41,664 nt of DNA from Micromonospora yasonensis (GTDB lineage Bacteria; Actinomycetota; Actinomycetes; Mycobacteriales; Micromonosporaceae): positions 1-41,664 of the forward strand of contig NZ_JAPDPH010000043.1 in NCBI RefSeq assembly GCF_026013475.1, given 5' to 3'. A program made the translations under genes and the position numbers. Shown one piece after another: positions 30,507 through 37,539 of the stretch (the first letter of the stretch is position 1; every line of letters starts with the position of its first letter). Under the pieces are notes generated by a model. It ran no database searches. It was given only the letters and a program-made list of their open reading frames with translations, and was not told the origin of the DNA.

Positions 30507-33076
30507 CGGTCGTCTCCGTCGGCCACGAAGGGCACCATCAGGGCGGTCCGTTGGTCGTGCCGGTCGACCAGGAGGGCGCGGCCGTCGCGGGGGGTGTAGG
30601 CGAGGTCGTGCGCGCCGAGGTACAGGCCGAGGTCCGCGCCGGGCACGTTCAGTGCGACCAGGCAGGCGATGTCGTCGCGGTTCTGGCTGCCGCCGAGGTC
30701 CTCGCCGAGCCGGCGTAGCCCGCGCCACCAGCCGAGCAGGTGCACGCCGCGCGCCGGGCCCTCGCGCAGCACGGCCCGCAGGTCGTCGTGCCCGGAGCGG
30801 AACGTCCCCGGCTCGGTCGCGGCCAGGGTGCCGGCCGCCGCGTCCATCCCGAACACCACCAGATAGGTGCGGCGGGCTTCGCCCGGTCCGGCGGCCAGGT
30901 CGGCGAGCTGGGCGCGCAACTCCGCCGCGTCGAGGCGGCGGACCGGGTGGCGGGCGGCGGCGAGGGTCATCGCCAGGTCGTCGGCGAGCCCGGTGGTGCC
31001 GGGCGCGAGCGGGGCGAGCAGGAAGCGGGCCGTACCGGGGGCGTGCCGCCGGGCCAGGCTGAGCACGGCCGACCGGAGCACGTCCGCCCCGGCCTCGGCG
31101 GTGCCGACCACGGCCAGATGCCGGCCGGGGCCGGCGTCGAGGCGGAACGCGGCGGCGGTGCCGGCGACGTCGACGAGGCGGCCGACCAGCGCCAGCGGCG
31201 GGTCGTCGCCCGGCCGCAACCCGGTCCAGGTGGGATCGTCGGCCAGCCGGGGAGTCTCGTAACCGCGGAAGACCGTCGGCGGCGGCGAGCCGGCAGGCCG
31301 GGCCTGACACAGCTCGTGCCGCAGGGTAACCAACTCGGCCGCCGCGGCGTGCGCGTCGGGGAAGCGGACCACGGTGTTCGCGCCGGCCGCGCCGCCCGCG
31401 GTGTTGACCACGGCCGTGCCGACGGTCAACGCCGCGGCGGCGTCGTTGAGCGGGTCGAGCACCGCGCCGCCGCCGGGCAGCGCGACCCGCAGCGGGAACT
31501 GGCCGAAGATCGCCTCGGCCCGGCCGTAGAGGGCCTCCACGCCGGTGGTGCTCTGGCTGGCCAGCACCAGGTGCAGGCCGTACGAGCGGCCCTTGCGGGC
31601 CAGTTCCTCGAGCAGGTCGACGGCCCGCCGGGCGAGCGCGTCGTTGCCCGCGAAGAGCACCTGGAACTCGTCGATCACGGTGACGATCCGGGGCGGCCGG
31701 ACGTTCGGCGGCAGGTCGGCGAGCTTGCTGAGGCCGTGGCGCTTCAGCAGGTCCGCCCGGCGGGTCAGCTCGTCGCGCAGCTCGCGCAGGACGGCCACGC
31801 CGTACTCGCGGTCGGACTCGATGCCGACCGCCAGGGCGTGCGGCAGCCAGGACGGGTCGCGCTCGGTCGGGACGAACTCGGTGAAGCTGACCCCCTCCTT
31901 GAAGTCGAGCAGGAGCAGCTGCAGCTCGGTGGGGGCGTACCGGGCGGCCAGCCCGTAGAGCACGTCGAGCAGGAAGACCGTCTTGCCCGCGCCGGTGCGC
32001 CCGCCGACCAGCCAGTGCGGGGTGGCGTCGTCGAAGGCGACGGTGAACGGCTCGCGGCCGACGGCTCCAGGTCGCGGCGCGGCGTCAGACGCGCCGAGCT
32101 GGAGTTGTCGCCCGACGCGGCCGAGCACGGTACGCAGTCCGGCCGCGGACGACTCGGCCCACCGGCGGGCCGGCAGCAGGTCGGTGAAGGTGACGACCTC
32201 GGCCCGGCGGGTGGCCGCGGCGAGCTGCCGGGCCAGCCCGCTGACCGTGGCGTGCGAGGGGTCGCCGTCGAGCACCACCGGGGCGGCGAGGCCGACGCCG
32301 TCGCCGCTGTACGGCCGCCCGGGCGGGTCGCCGACCAGCACGTACCGCTCGCCGAGCCGGAGCTGGGTGGTGGCGCCGAGCGGCGGCGGGGTCTCGCCCG
32401 GGCCGGCGGCGGGGTAGCCGGCGAGCAGCACGCAGACCGCGGCGGCCGGGCCGGCATGGGTGAGCGCGGCCAGCCGGGCCAGCTCGCGCGGCGCCGGGGC
32501 GGACGCGACGACGAGCAGCAGCAGTTCCTGGTCGTCGCGGGCGACGTGCTGGGCGGCCCGGGCGTGCCGTTCCGCCTCGTCCAGCAGGGCGGCCACCTCG
32601 GCCGCGGTGGTGGCGGTGGGGCCGAGCACGCCGGCGTCGAGCAGCGGGCGCAGCGGCAGGAAGGCGGCGCCGAAGGCGGCCGGATCGATGCCGGCGACCC
32701 GGACCGTGCCGGCCGGCGCGGCGGCGAGCAGTTGGGCCACCACGGCGCGCAGCAGCTCGCCGACCCGGGGGTCGCGGGCGTCGGCGTCCACCGCGAGGTG
32801 GCTGCCGCCGCCCAACGGCACCAGCGCCGGGAAGCCGCCGTCGAAGGTGGTGGCCTCACCGACCCGTACCGGGACCGGGGTGCTGACCGGACGGGCGGTG
32901 CCGGGCGCGGGGGCGGCCAGCGCGGCGCCGAGGCGGGCCAGCCGGGCGACCAGCTCGGGGCTGCCGGGAGCGACCGGCTCGGCGGCGGCGAGGGACCGGC
33001 GCACCGCCGCCCAGCGGCGCAGCGCCTGCCGGTGCAGGGCCAGCGCCTGCCCGTACGCCGTCGCGAGCCTGCCCAC
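30503..33076 (-). CDS. FtsK/SpoIIIE (EssC-like) ATPase
   Basis: An 857-residue P-loop motor. The N-terminal ~320 residues are helical then alpha/beta and hold no transmembrane helices. The active ATPase domain has Walker A GGRTGAGKT (K365), LLLLDFKEGVSFTEF, and Walker B IVTVIDEFQVLF (D469, E470), then LEELARKGRSYGLHLVLASQ. A second ATPase-like domain from about 600 has a decayed P-loop (VVGTAEAGADVL, no GK[ST]). It lacks the FtsK gamma DNA-reading domain. Residues 321-341 are an insertion made by palindromic repeat copy B. Start: GTG at 33076 with GGAGGG seven bases upstream. Two small downstream genes complete the operon. Possible role: DNA or protein translocation; substrate unknown. Confidence 0.85.
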   Translation of the reverse strand: MGRLATAYGQALALHRQALRRWAAVRRSLAAAEPVAPGSPELVARLARLGAALAAPAPGTARPVSTPVPVRVGEATTFDGGFPALVPLGGGSHLAVDADARDPRVGELLRAVVAQLLAAAPAGTVRVAGIDPAAFGAAFLPLRPLLDAGVLGPTATTAAEVAALLDEAERHARAAQHVARDDQELLLLVVASAPAPRELARLAALTHAGPAAAVCVLLAGYPAAGPGETPPPLGATTQLRLGERYVLVGDPPGRPYSGDGVGLAAPVVLDGDPSHATVSGLARQLAAATRRAEVVTFTDLLPARRWAESSAAGLRTVLGRVGRQLQLGASDAAPRPGAVGREPFTVAFDDATPHWLVGGRTGAGKTVFLLDVLYGLAARYAPTELQLLLLDFKEGVSFTEFVPTERDPSWLPHALAVGIESDREYGVAVLRELRDELTRRADLLKRHGLSKLADLPPNVRPPRIVTVIDEFQVLFAGNDALARRAVDLLEELARKGRSYGLHLVLASQSTTGVEALYGRAEAIFGQFPLRVALPGGGAVLDPLNDAAAALTVGTAVVNTAGGAAGANTVVRFPDAHAAAAELVTLRHELCQARPAGSPPPTVFRGYETPRLADDPTWTGLRPGDDPPLALVGRLVDVAGTAAAFRLDAGPGRHLAVVGTAEAGADVLRSAVLSLARRHAPGTARFLLAPLAPGTTGLADDLAMTLAAARHPVRRLDAAELRAQLADLAAGPGEARRTYLVVFGMDAAAGTLAATEPGTFRSGHDDLRAVLREGPARGVHLLGWWRGLRRLGEDLGGSQNRDDIACLVALNVPGADLGLYLGAHDLAYTPRDGRALLVDRHDQRTALMVPFVADGDDR
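32054..32124 (+). repeat. Palindromic interspersed repeat, copy B, with flanking 8-base direct repeats
   Basis: The 52-base core is 32059-32110 (starts CGACGGCTCCAGGTCGCGGC, ends GAGCTGGAGTTGTCG) with centre GCGTC-A-GACGC. GCGGCCGA occurs at both 32054-32061 and 32117-32124. The distance is exactly 63 bases, so one repeat plus the core equals 21 in-frame codons of the FtsK-like gene. Removing it restores an uninterrupted LGREPFTVAF. The element lies antisense to the gene. Confidence 0.8.
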
Positions 33077-33173
33077 CGTCCGCCCTCCGACGTCGCGGTC
33101 CCGATCGAGGGAACCCTAACGGACGCGCGCCGGCCCGGCACAGTACGTGACGCGCACTCAGGATTTGTCTACT

Positions 33174-33180
33174 GTTCACC
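33174..33180 (+). promoter_or_regulatory. Possible single PHO-box unit
   Basis: GTTCACC 84 bases before the PhoX-family GTG matches one 7-base half of the actinobacterial PhoP direct repeat. A second clear unit 11 bases away is not seen (GGATCCC). Regulation by phosphate is plausible for this gene but unproven. Confidence 0.3.
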
Positions 33181-33263
33181 CCACGGATCCCGGCCGCGTC
33201 GGCAGCGTTCCACCGTCCCCGTTTGCCTGCAGTCGGAACCATCGTGAACAGGAAGGCGACGAC

Positions 33264-34685
33264 GTGAGCTCCTCCTCCATTTCCCGCCGGGCCATGCTGC
33301 GCACCGGCGCGGCCGGCGCGCTCGGCATCGTGGTGGCCGGCAACCTGGACGTGATCGCGGGGCCGGCGGCGGCCCGGGCCGCCGCCCGTCCGGCGGTCGG
33401 CTACGGCGAACTCGTCCCGGACCCGGCCGGCCTGCTGGCCCTGCCGCCCGGCTTCTCGTACACCATCGTGGCCCAGGCGGGCGCGACCCTGCTGGAGTCC
33501 GGCCAGCCGACCCCGAGCGACGCGGACGGCACCGGCTGCTTCCTCGGCCCCAACGGCTCGGTGCTGGTCAACAACCACGAGATCGGCGGCAGCGAGCCGT
33601 ACCCGGTGCCGGCGCTGGCCGGGCTGACCTACGACCCGGGCGCCCGCGGCGGCACCACCAACATCGAGGTCGACGGGCAGGGCCGGCGGCTGCGCGAGTA
33701 CGTCAGCGTGGCCGGCACGCACAACAACTGCGCCGGCGGCATCACCCCGTGGGGCACCTGGCTGACCTGCGAGGAGACCGAGCAGAAGGCCGGCGGGAAG
33801 TACCAGAAGGACCACGGGTACGTGTTCGAGGTGGACCCGCACGACCGGGCCGCCAACCAGAACCCGGTGCCGCTGAAGTTCCTCGGCCGGTACGCGCACG
33901 AGGCGGTCGCGGTCGACCCGTACACCCACGCGATCTACCTGACCGAGGACGCCGGCGGGCCGAACGGGCTCTACTTCCGGTGGACGCCGCCGGCCGGCTT
34001 CCGAGGCGGCAAGGGCGCGCTGCGGGCCCTCGCCGAGCGTCCGGACGGGGACACCGCGGGCAGCCTCCAGGCGATGCGCTGCCTCCTGGGCGACCAGCAC
34101 GTCGCCGACCTGGCCGCGGCCACCACCCCGGGCACCCGGTACAAGGTGGAGTGGGTGGACGTGCCGGACCGGGACGCGAAGACCGTCTCGGTGCGCAAGC
34201 AGTTCACCGACGAGCAGGTGACCCGCAGCCGCAAGCTGGAGGGCGCCTGGTGGGCCGACGGCGGGGCGTACTTCGTGGCCAGCTTCGCCCGGCACGCCGA
34301 CGGCAGCGTCAACGAGCACGACGGCCAGGTCTGGTTCTACGACCCGCGGACGGAGACGGTCACGCTGAAGACGATCTTCGGGGTGAACCAGAACCCGGAC
34401 GAGGAGGCCGGCAACTTCGACGGGCCGGACAACATCACCGTGTCGCCGTACGGCGGGGTGATCCTCGCCGAGGACGGCGAGGGCCTGTCGCACCTGGTCG
34501 GCGTCACCGAGCAGGGCAAGGCGTACCCGCTGGCCCGCAACGAGCTGAACGACAGCGAGTTCACCGGCCCGACGTTCAGCGCGGACGGGAAGATCCTGTT
34601 CGCCAACATCCAGTCCCCGGGCTACGTCTTCGCGATCACCGGCCCGTGGGGCCGGCCGAGCAACGCGGACCTCGCCGCCTCCTGA
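33264..34685 (+). CDS. Tat-exported PhoX-family (DUF839) phosphatase-like protein
   Basis: A 473-residue secreted protein. The twin-arginine signal SRRAMLRTGAAGALG runs from residue 6, with cleavage near ARA at about residue 37. The PhoX/DUF839 beta-propeller carries metal-site motifs: LVNNHEIGG, THNNCAGGITPWGTWLTCEE (the Cys that binds iron in PhoX and a following Glu), GRYAHEAVAVDP, and FDGPDNITVSPYGGVILAEDG. PhoX enzymes hydrolyse phosphomonoesters with a Ca/Fe cofactor. Start: GTG at 33264 with AGGAAGG about eight bases upstream; the open frame to 33147 would hide the Tat signal. Divergent from the FtsK-like operon; followed by a strong terminator. Confidence 0.9.
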   Translation: MSSSSISRRAMLRTGAAGALGIVVAGNLDVIAGPAAARAAARPAVGYGELVPDPAGLLALPPGFSYTIVAQAGATLLESGQPTPSDADGTGCFLGPNGSVLVNNHEIGGSEPYPVPALAGLTYDPGARGGTTNIEVDGQGRRLREYVSVAGTHNNCAGGITPWGTWLTCEETEQKAGGKYQKDHGYVFEVDPHDRAANQNPVPLKFLGRYAHEAVAVDPYTHAIYLTEDAGGPNGLYFRWTPPAGFRGGKGALRALAERPDGDTAGSLQAMRCLLGDQHVADLAAATTPGTRYKVEWVDVPDRDAKTVSVRKQFTDEQVTRSRKLEGAWWADGGAYFVASFARHADGSVNEHDGQVWFYDPRTETVTLKTIFGVNQNPDEEAGNFDGPDNITVSPYGGVILAEDGEGLSHLVGVTEQGKAYPLARNELNDSEFTGPTFSADGKILFANIQSPGYVFAITGPWGRPSNADLAAS

Positions 34686-34696
34686 GTGGAACCGGG

Positions 34697-34730
34697 TCCG
34701 GCCGGCGGCTCTTCCGGGCCGCCGGCCGGA
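34697..34730. terminator. Stem-loop after the PhoX-family gene
   Basis: A perfect 13-base inverted repeat TCCGGCCGGCGGC (34697-34709) / complement (34718-34730) with an eight-base loop, 12 bases past the stop. It also faces the remnant gene on the minus strand. Confidence 0.75.
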
Positions 34731-34737
34731 CCGGCCG

Positions 34738-35079
34738 TCAGCCGGTGCGGCAGCCGGGATCCGGGCCGCCGTCGGCCACCCCGCAGTGGAACACCTCGAC
34801 CGGTTCGACGGCCACGTCCGGCACCCGGGCCACGGTGAGCAGGGCGAGTCGCTTGGCGACCGGCTCGCCGGAGTCCGGGGCGTACCGGATCAGCCCGGCG
34901 ACCCCGGGGTAGCCGCCGGCGTTCTGCCGCAGCACCTCGGCGTGCACGCCGACCGGGTTGACCGAGCGGGGTTCCCAGCGCCGGCCATTGTCGGCGTGCC
35001 GGAGCCGGGCGGCGAGGCTCTCCAGCGCCCGCACCATCATCATCGAAGCGTCGTACGCGAGGCTGACCCGCTCGCCCAC
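34738..35079 (-). pseudogene. Truncated C-terminal remnant of a substrate-binding/receptor-type protein
   Basis: An open frame of 113 codons from GTG 35079; the frame stays open upstream into the tetR 3' end without a good start. ERVSLAYDASMMMVRALESL, then GVHAEVLRQNAGGYPGVAGLIRYA and AKRLALLTVARV resemble the last helix-strand units of type I periplasmic-binding proteins (the LivK-like family), which normally need ~350 residues. Two Cys occur near the end. The rest of the gene is missing and the tetR gene abuts it, so a deletion or a replacement has probably removed the 5' part. A real small gene cannot be fully excluded. Confidence 0.5.
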
Positions 35080-35149
35080 CGGCGGCGACGCCGGTGACCC
35101 CCGGACGATCGGCTCGCCGCCGTTGTGGCGCGGAGCGGCTCGCGGGGCG

Positions 35150-35731
35150 TCAGCGCTGGGCGGCCGGGTAGCGCAGGCCGTCCAGGGCGATGGCCACCAC
35201 CCGGTCGCGCTGCGTCGGCTCCGGGAACTGGTACGCGGTAATCCCGCTGAGGAGCCGCACCACGTCGTCGAAGCTGGCGTCCGGCCGGGCCGCTCCGGCC
35301 TCCTGGGCCCGGCGCAGCAACGGCTCGCCGGCGGCGTAGATCTCGGTGCGGCAACTACGGAAGACGTCGGAGTCGTGCACCAACTCCTCGGCGAGGGCGC
35401 GCTTGGTGGCGACGTAGGCGACGAACCGGTTCAGCCAGGCCACCAGGGCGTCCCACGGCGGCAGGTCGGCCAGATCGGCGGCGGACGCGCTGAGCGCGCG
35501 CACCTCCTCGACGTAGACCGCCTCGAACAGGTCACGCCGGGTGGGGAAGTTCCGGTAGAGCGTGCCGATGCCGACCCCGGCCCGCCGGGCGATCTCCTCC
35601 AGCGACGCGCCCGCGCCGCACTCGCCGAACACCTCCCGGGCGGCGGCGATCAACGCGTCGTAGTTCCGCCGGGCGTCGGCCCGCTTCGGGCGCCGCGCGA
35701 GGACCTCCCCCAGCTGGTCGGCGCTGGCCAT
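35150..35731 (-). CDS. TetR family transcriptional regulator
   Basis: A 193-residue repressor. The N-terminal DNA-binding domain reads RRNYDALIAAAREVFGECGAG then ASLEEIARRAGVGIGTLYRNFPTRRDLFEAVY. An all-helical ligand domain with a SBP_SapR-like arrangement follows (WLNRFVAYVATKRALAEELV). Start: ATG at 35731, with an AGGGG about 12 bases before it; a GTG at 35743 is possible. It is divergent from a DHA2 exporter with palindromes between, the usual arrangement for an autoregulated drug-efflux pair. Its 3' end touches the remnant gene. Confidence 0.92.
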   Translation of the reverse strand: MASADQLGEVLARRPKRADARRNYDALIAAAREVFGECGAGASLEEIARRAGVGIGTLYRNFPTRRDLFEAVYVEEVRALSASAADLADLPPWDALVAWLNRFVAYVATKRALAEELVHDSDVFRSCRTEIYAAGEPLLRRAQEAGAARPDASFDDVVRLLSGITAYQFPEPTQRDRVVAIALDGLRYPAAQR

Positions 35732-35761
35732 GACGCGCGTCACCCCTCTCGTCTTGCAACC

Positions 35762-35800
35762 GGAGGCACCCCTCCACTACGTTAGTGGAGGCACCCCTCC
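35762..35800. promoter_or_regulatory. TetR operator between tetR and the DHA2 exporter
   Basis: CCTCCACTA-CGT-TAGTGGAGG (35771-35791) is a perfect nine-base inverted repeat. GGAGGCACCCCTCC occurs on each side, at 35762-35775 and 35787-35800. The palindrome also contains TANNNT boxes in both directions (TACGTT plus, TAACGT minus), so binding would block both promoters. A second promoter box TAGCGT is at 35828-35833, within the CCGGAG...CTCCGG repeats. Confidence 0.65.
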
Positions 35801-35904
35801 GGAACTGACCGGAGCCATGCCTCCGGATAGCGTACTCCGGATTCTCCGCCCGATCCCATTTGGCGCGATCGGCGAACCAGACATCGGACCCAGGAGGTCC
35901 CGCC

Positions 35905-35922
35905 ATGCCCGCGACCCGCTGA
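35905..35922 (+). CDS. Five-codon upstream reading frame (MPATR) in the exporter leader
   Basis: ATG-CCC-GCG-ACC-CGC-TGA is preceded by AGGAGGT (35892-35898) at an ideal seven-base spacing. This is a stronger ribosome site than that of the exporter itself, 118 bases downstream. Such mini-frames in the leaders of resistance genes act by ribosome stalling. Whether it is translated here is unknown. Confidence 0.45.
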   Translation: MPATR

Positions 35923-36025
35923 CCCACCGGCAGCTTCCCGCCGCCACCACCGCCGGATCGCCCGGCCGCGGCCCCACGCGAGCCGTCGCCCGATCCCGCA
36001 CGCACACCCTTACTTTCGTACGTGA

Positions 36026-36041
36026 ACGGGAGTTTCTCCGT
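36026..36041 (+). promoter_or_regulatory. Hairpin covering the exporter ribosome site
   Basis: ACGGGAG (36026-36032) pairs with CTCCGT (36036-36041) around TTT, with one bulged G. It would sequester GGGAG and the start GTG (36040). This site also decides the start codon. Confidence 0.45.
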
Positions 36042-37497
36042 GCTCGAAACCGCCCGAACCGACTCGCGTCGGTTGACCTTCCTCGTCCTCGCGGCCGGCG
36101 CCGGCTTCTTCGCGATGCTCCAGTCGCTGATCACCCCGGTGCTGCCCACCATCCAGCACGACCTGCACACCTCCCAGAACACCGTGACCTGGGTGCTGAC
36201 CGCGTACCTGCTCTCCGCGTCGATCTTCACCCCGGTCCTGGGCCGGATCGGCGACATGATCGGCAAGGAACGGACCCTGGTGGTCTCCCTCGCCGCGCTC
36301 GCGCTGGGCTGCCTGCTGGCGGCCGTCGCGCCCACCATCGGCGTGCTCATCGCCGCCCGGGTCGTCCAGGGCATCGGTGGCGCGGTGTTCCCGCTGTCGT
36401 TCGGGATCATCCGCGACGAGTTCCCCGCCGCGCGGGTGAGCTCGGCCGTAGCGGCGATCTCGGCGGTCGTCGCCGCCGGAGGCGGCCTCGGCGTCGTCCT
36501 GGCCGGGCCGATCGTCGGCACCCTGGGCTACCGCTGGCTGTTCTGGATCCCGATGGTCGTCGTCGGGCTCACCGCGCTCGCCGCGCACCGGTTCGTGCCC
36601 GAGTCGCCGGTCCGTACGCCCGGACAGATCAACTGGGCGGCCACCCTGCTGCTCTCCGGCTGGCTGGTGGCGCTGCTGCTGCCGGTCAGCAAGGGTGCCG
36701 TCTGGGGCTGGACCTCCGGTCGGGTGACCGGGCTGCTGGCGCTCGCCGGCGTGCTCCTGATCGCCTGGCTGGTGGCCGAGGCCCGCTCGGCGAACCCGCT
36801 GATCGACATGCGGATGATGCGGCTACCCGCGGTCTGGACCACCAACCTGGTCGCCCTCCTCTACGGCGCCTCGATGTTCGCCGTCTACGCCTTCCTGCCG
36901 CAGTTCGTGCAGATCCCGCCCAGCGCCGGCTACGGCTTCGGCGCCAGCGTCACCCAGGCCGGGCTGCTGATGCTGCCGATGCTGGTCGGCATGTTCGTCG
37001 CCGGCCTGGCCGCCGGTCGGCTGGCGGCGCGGTTCAGCGCCAAGGCGCAGCTGGCCACCGGCGCGGTGTTCAACGTGCTCGCCGCCGCGATGCTGACCGT
37101 GGCGCACGACACCCGCTGGGAGATCGGCGTGGCCGGCGCCCTGGTGGGACTCGGTATCGGGCTGGCGTTCGCCTCGATGGCCAACCTGATCGTGGCCAAC
37201 GTGCCGGCCCGCCAGACCGGCGTGGCGACCGGCATGAACGCCAACATCCGCACCATCGGCGGCGCGATCGGCGCCGCGCTGGCCAGCAGCGTGATCACCG
37301 CCCACCCGCAGGCCGGCGGGCTGCCCCGGGAGGCCGGCTTCACCGCCGGTTTCCTGCTGCTCACCGGCATCTCACTGGCCGCCGCGCTGGCCGCCCTGGC
37401 CGTTCCCTCCGGCCGCCGGGCGGTGCGGGGACGGCGCGGCGAGCCGTCGACGCGCACCGCCGAGCCGGAACTCGAACTGGCGACGGCGGGCCGCTGA
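36040..37497 (+). CDS. DHA2-type MFS drug efflux transporter (14-TM)
   Basis: A 485-residue membrane exporter. Family marks are AAGAGFFAMLQSLITPVLPT, TAYLLSASIFTPVLGRIGDM (motif A region GRIGDMIGKER), GRVVQGIGG-like ARVVQGIGGAVFPLSFGIIR, and the conserved second-half segment TGVATGMNANIRTIGGAIG. About 14 hydrophobic segments are present. It probably expels lipophilic drugs with protons. Start: GTG at 36040 because GGGAG lies seven bases before it; GTG at 36022 adds six residues and has a TACTTT box close by. The divergent TetR gene and palindromic operator imply induction by a substrate. The leader contains a mini-frame and a hairpin. Confidence 0.9.
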   Translation: MLETARTDSRRLTFLVLAAGAGFFAMLQSLITPVLPTIQHDLHTSQNTVTWVLTAYLLSASIFTPVLGRIGDMIGKERTLVVSLAALALGCLLAAVAPTIGVLIAARVVQGIGGAVFPLSFGIIRDEFPAARVSSAVAAISAVVAAGGGLGVVLAGPIVGTLGYRWLFWIPMVVVGLTALAAHRFVPESPVRTPGQINWAATLLLSGWLVALLLPVSKGAVWGWTSGRVTGLLALAGVLLIAWLVAEARSANPLIDMRMMRLPAVWTTNLVALLYGASMFAVYAFLPQFVQIPPSAGYGFGASVTQAGLLMLPMLVGMFVAGLAAGRLAARFSAKAQLATGAVFNVLAAAMLTVAHDTRWEIGVAGALVGLGIGLAFASMANLIVANVPARQTGVATGMNANIRTIGGAIGAALASSVITAHPQAGGLPREAGFTAGFLLLTGISLAAALAALAVPSGRRAVRGRRGEPSTRTAEPELELATAGR

Positions 37498-37539
37498 CCT
37501 CGCTCACGGGGTCCGTGAACGCGCCGCACGCCGCGCCGG

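Noticed and set aside
37437..37494. Possible fourth, degenerate palindrome copy at the 3' end of the DHA2 gene (CCGTCGACGCGCACCGCCGAG, then GGAACTC)
   Set aside because: Only the right half is loosely similar and the left arm is missing; chance similarity in GC-rich sequence is likely.
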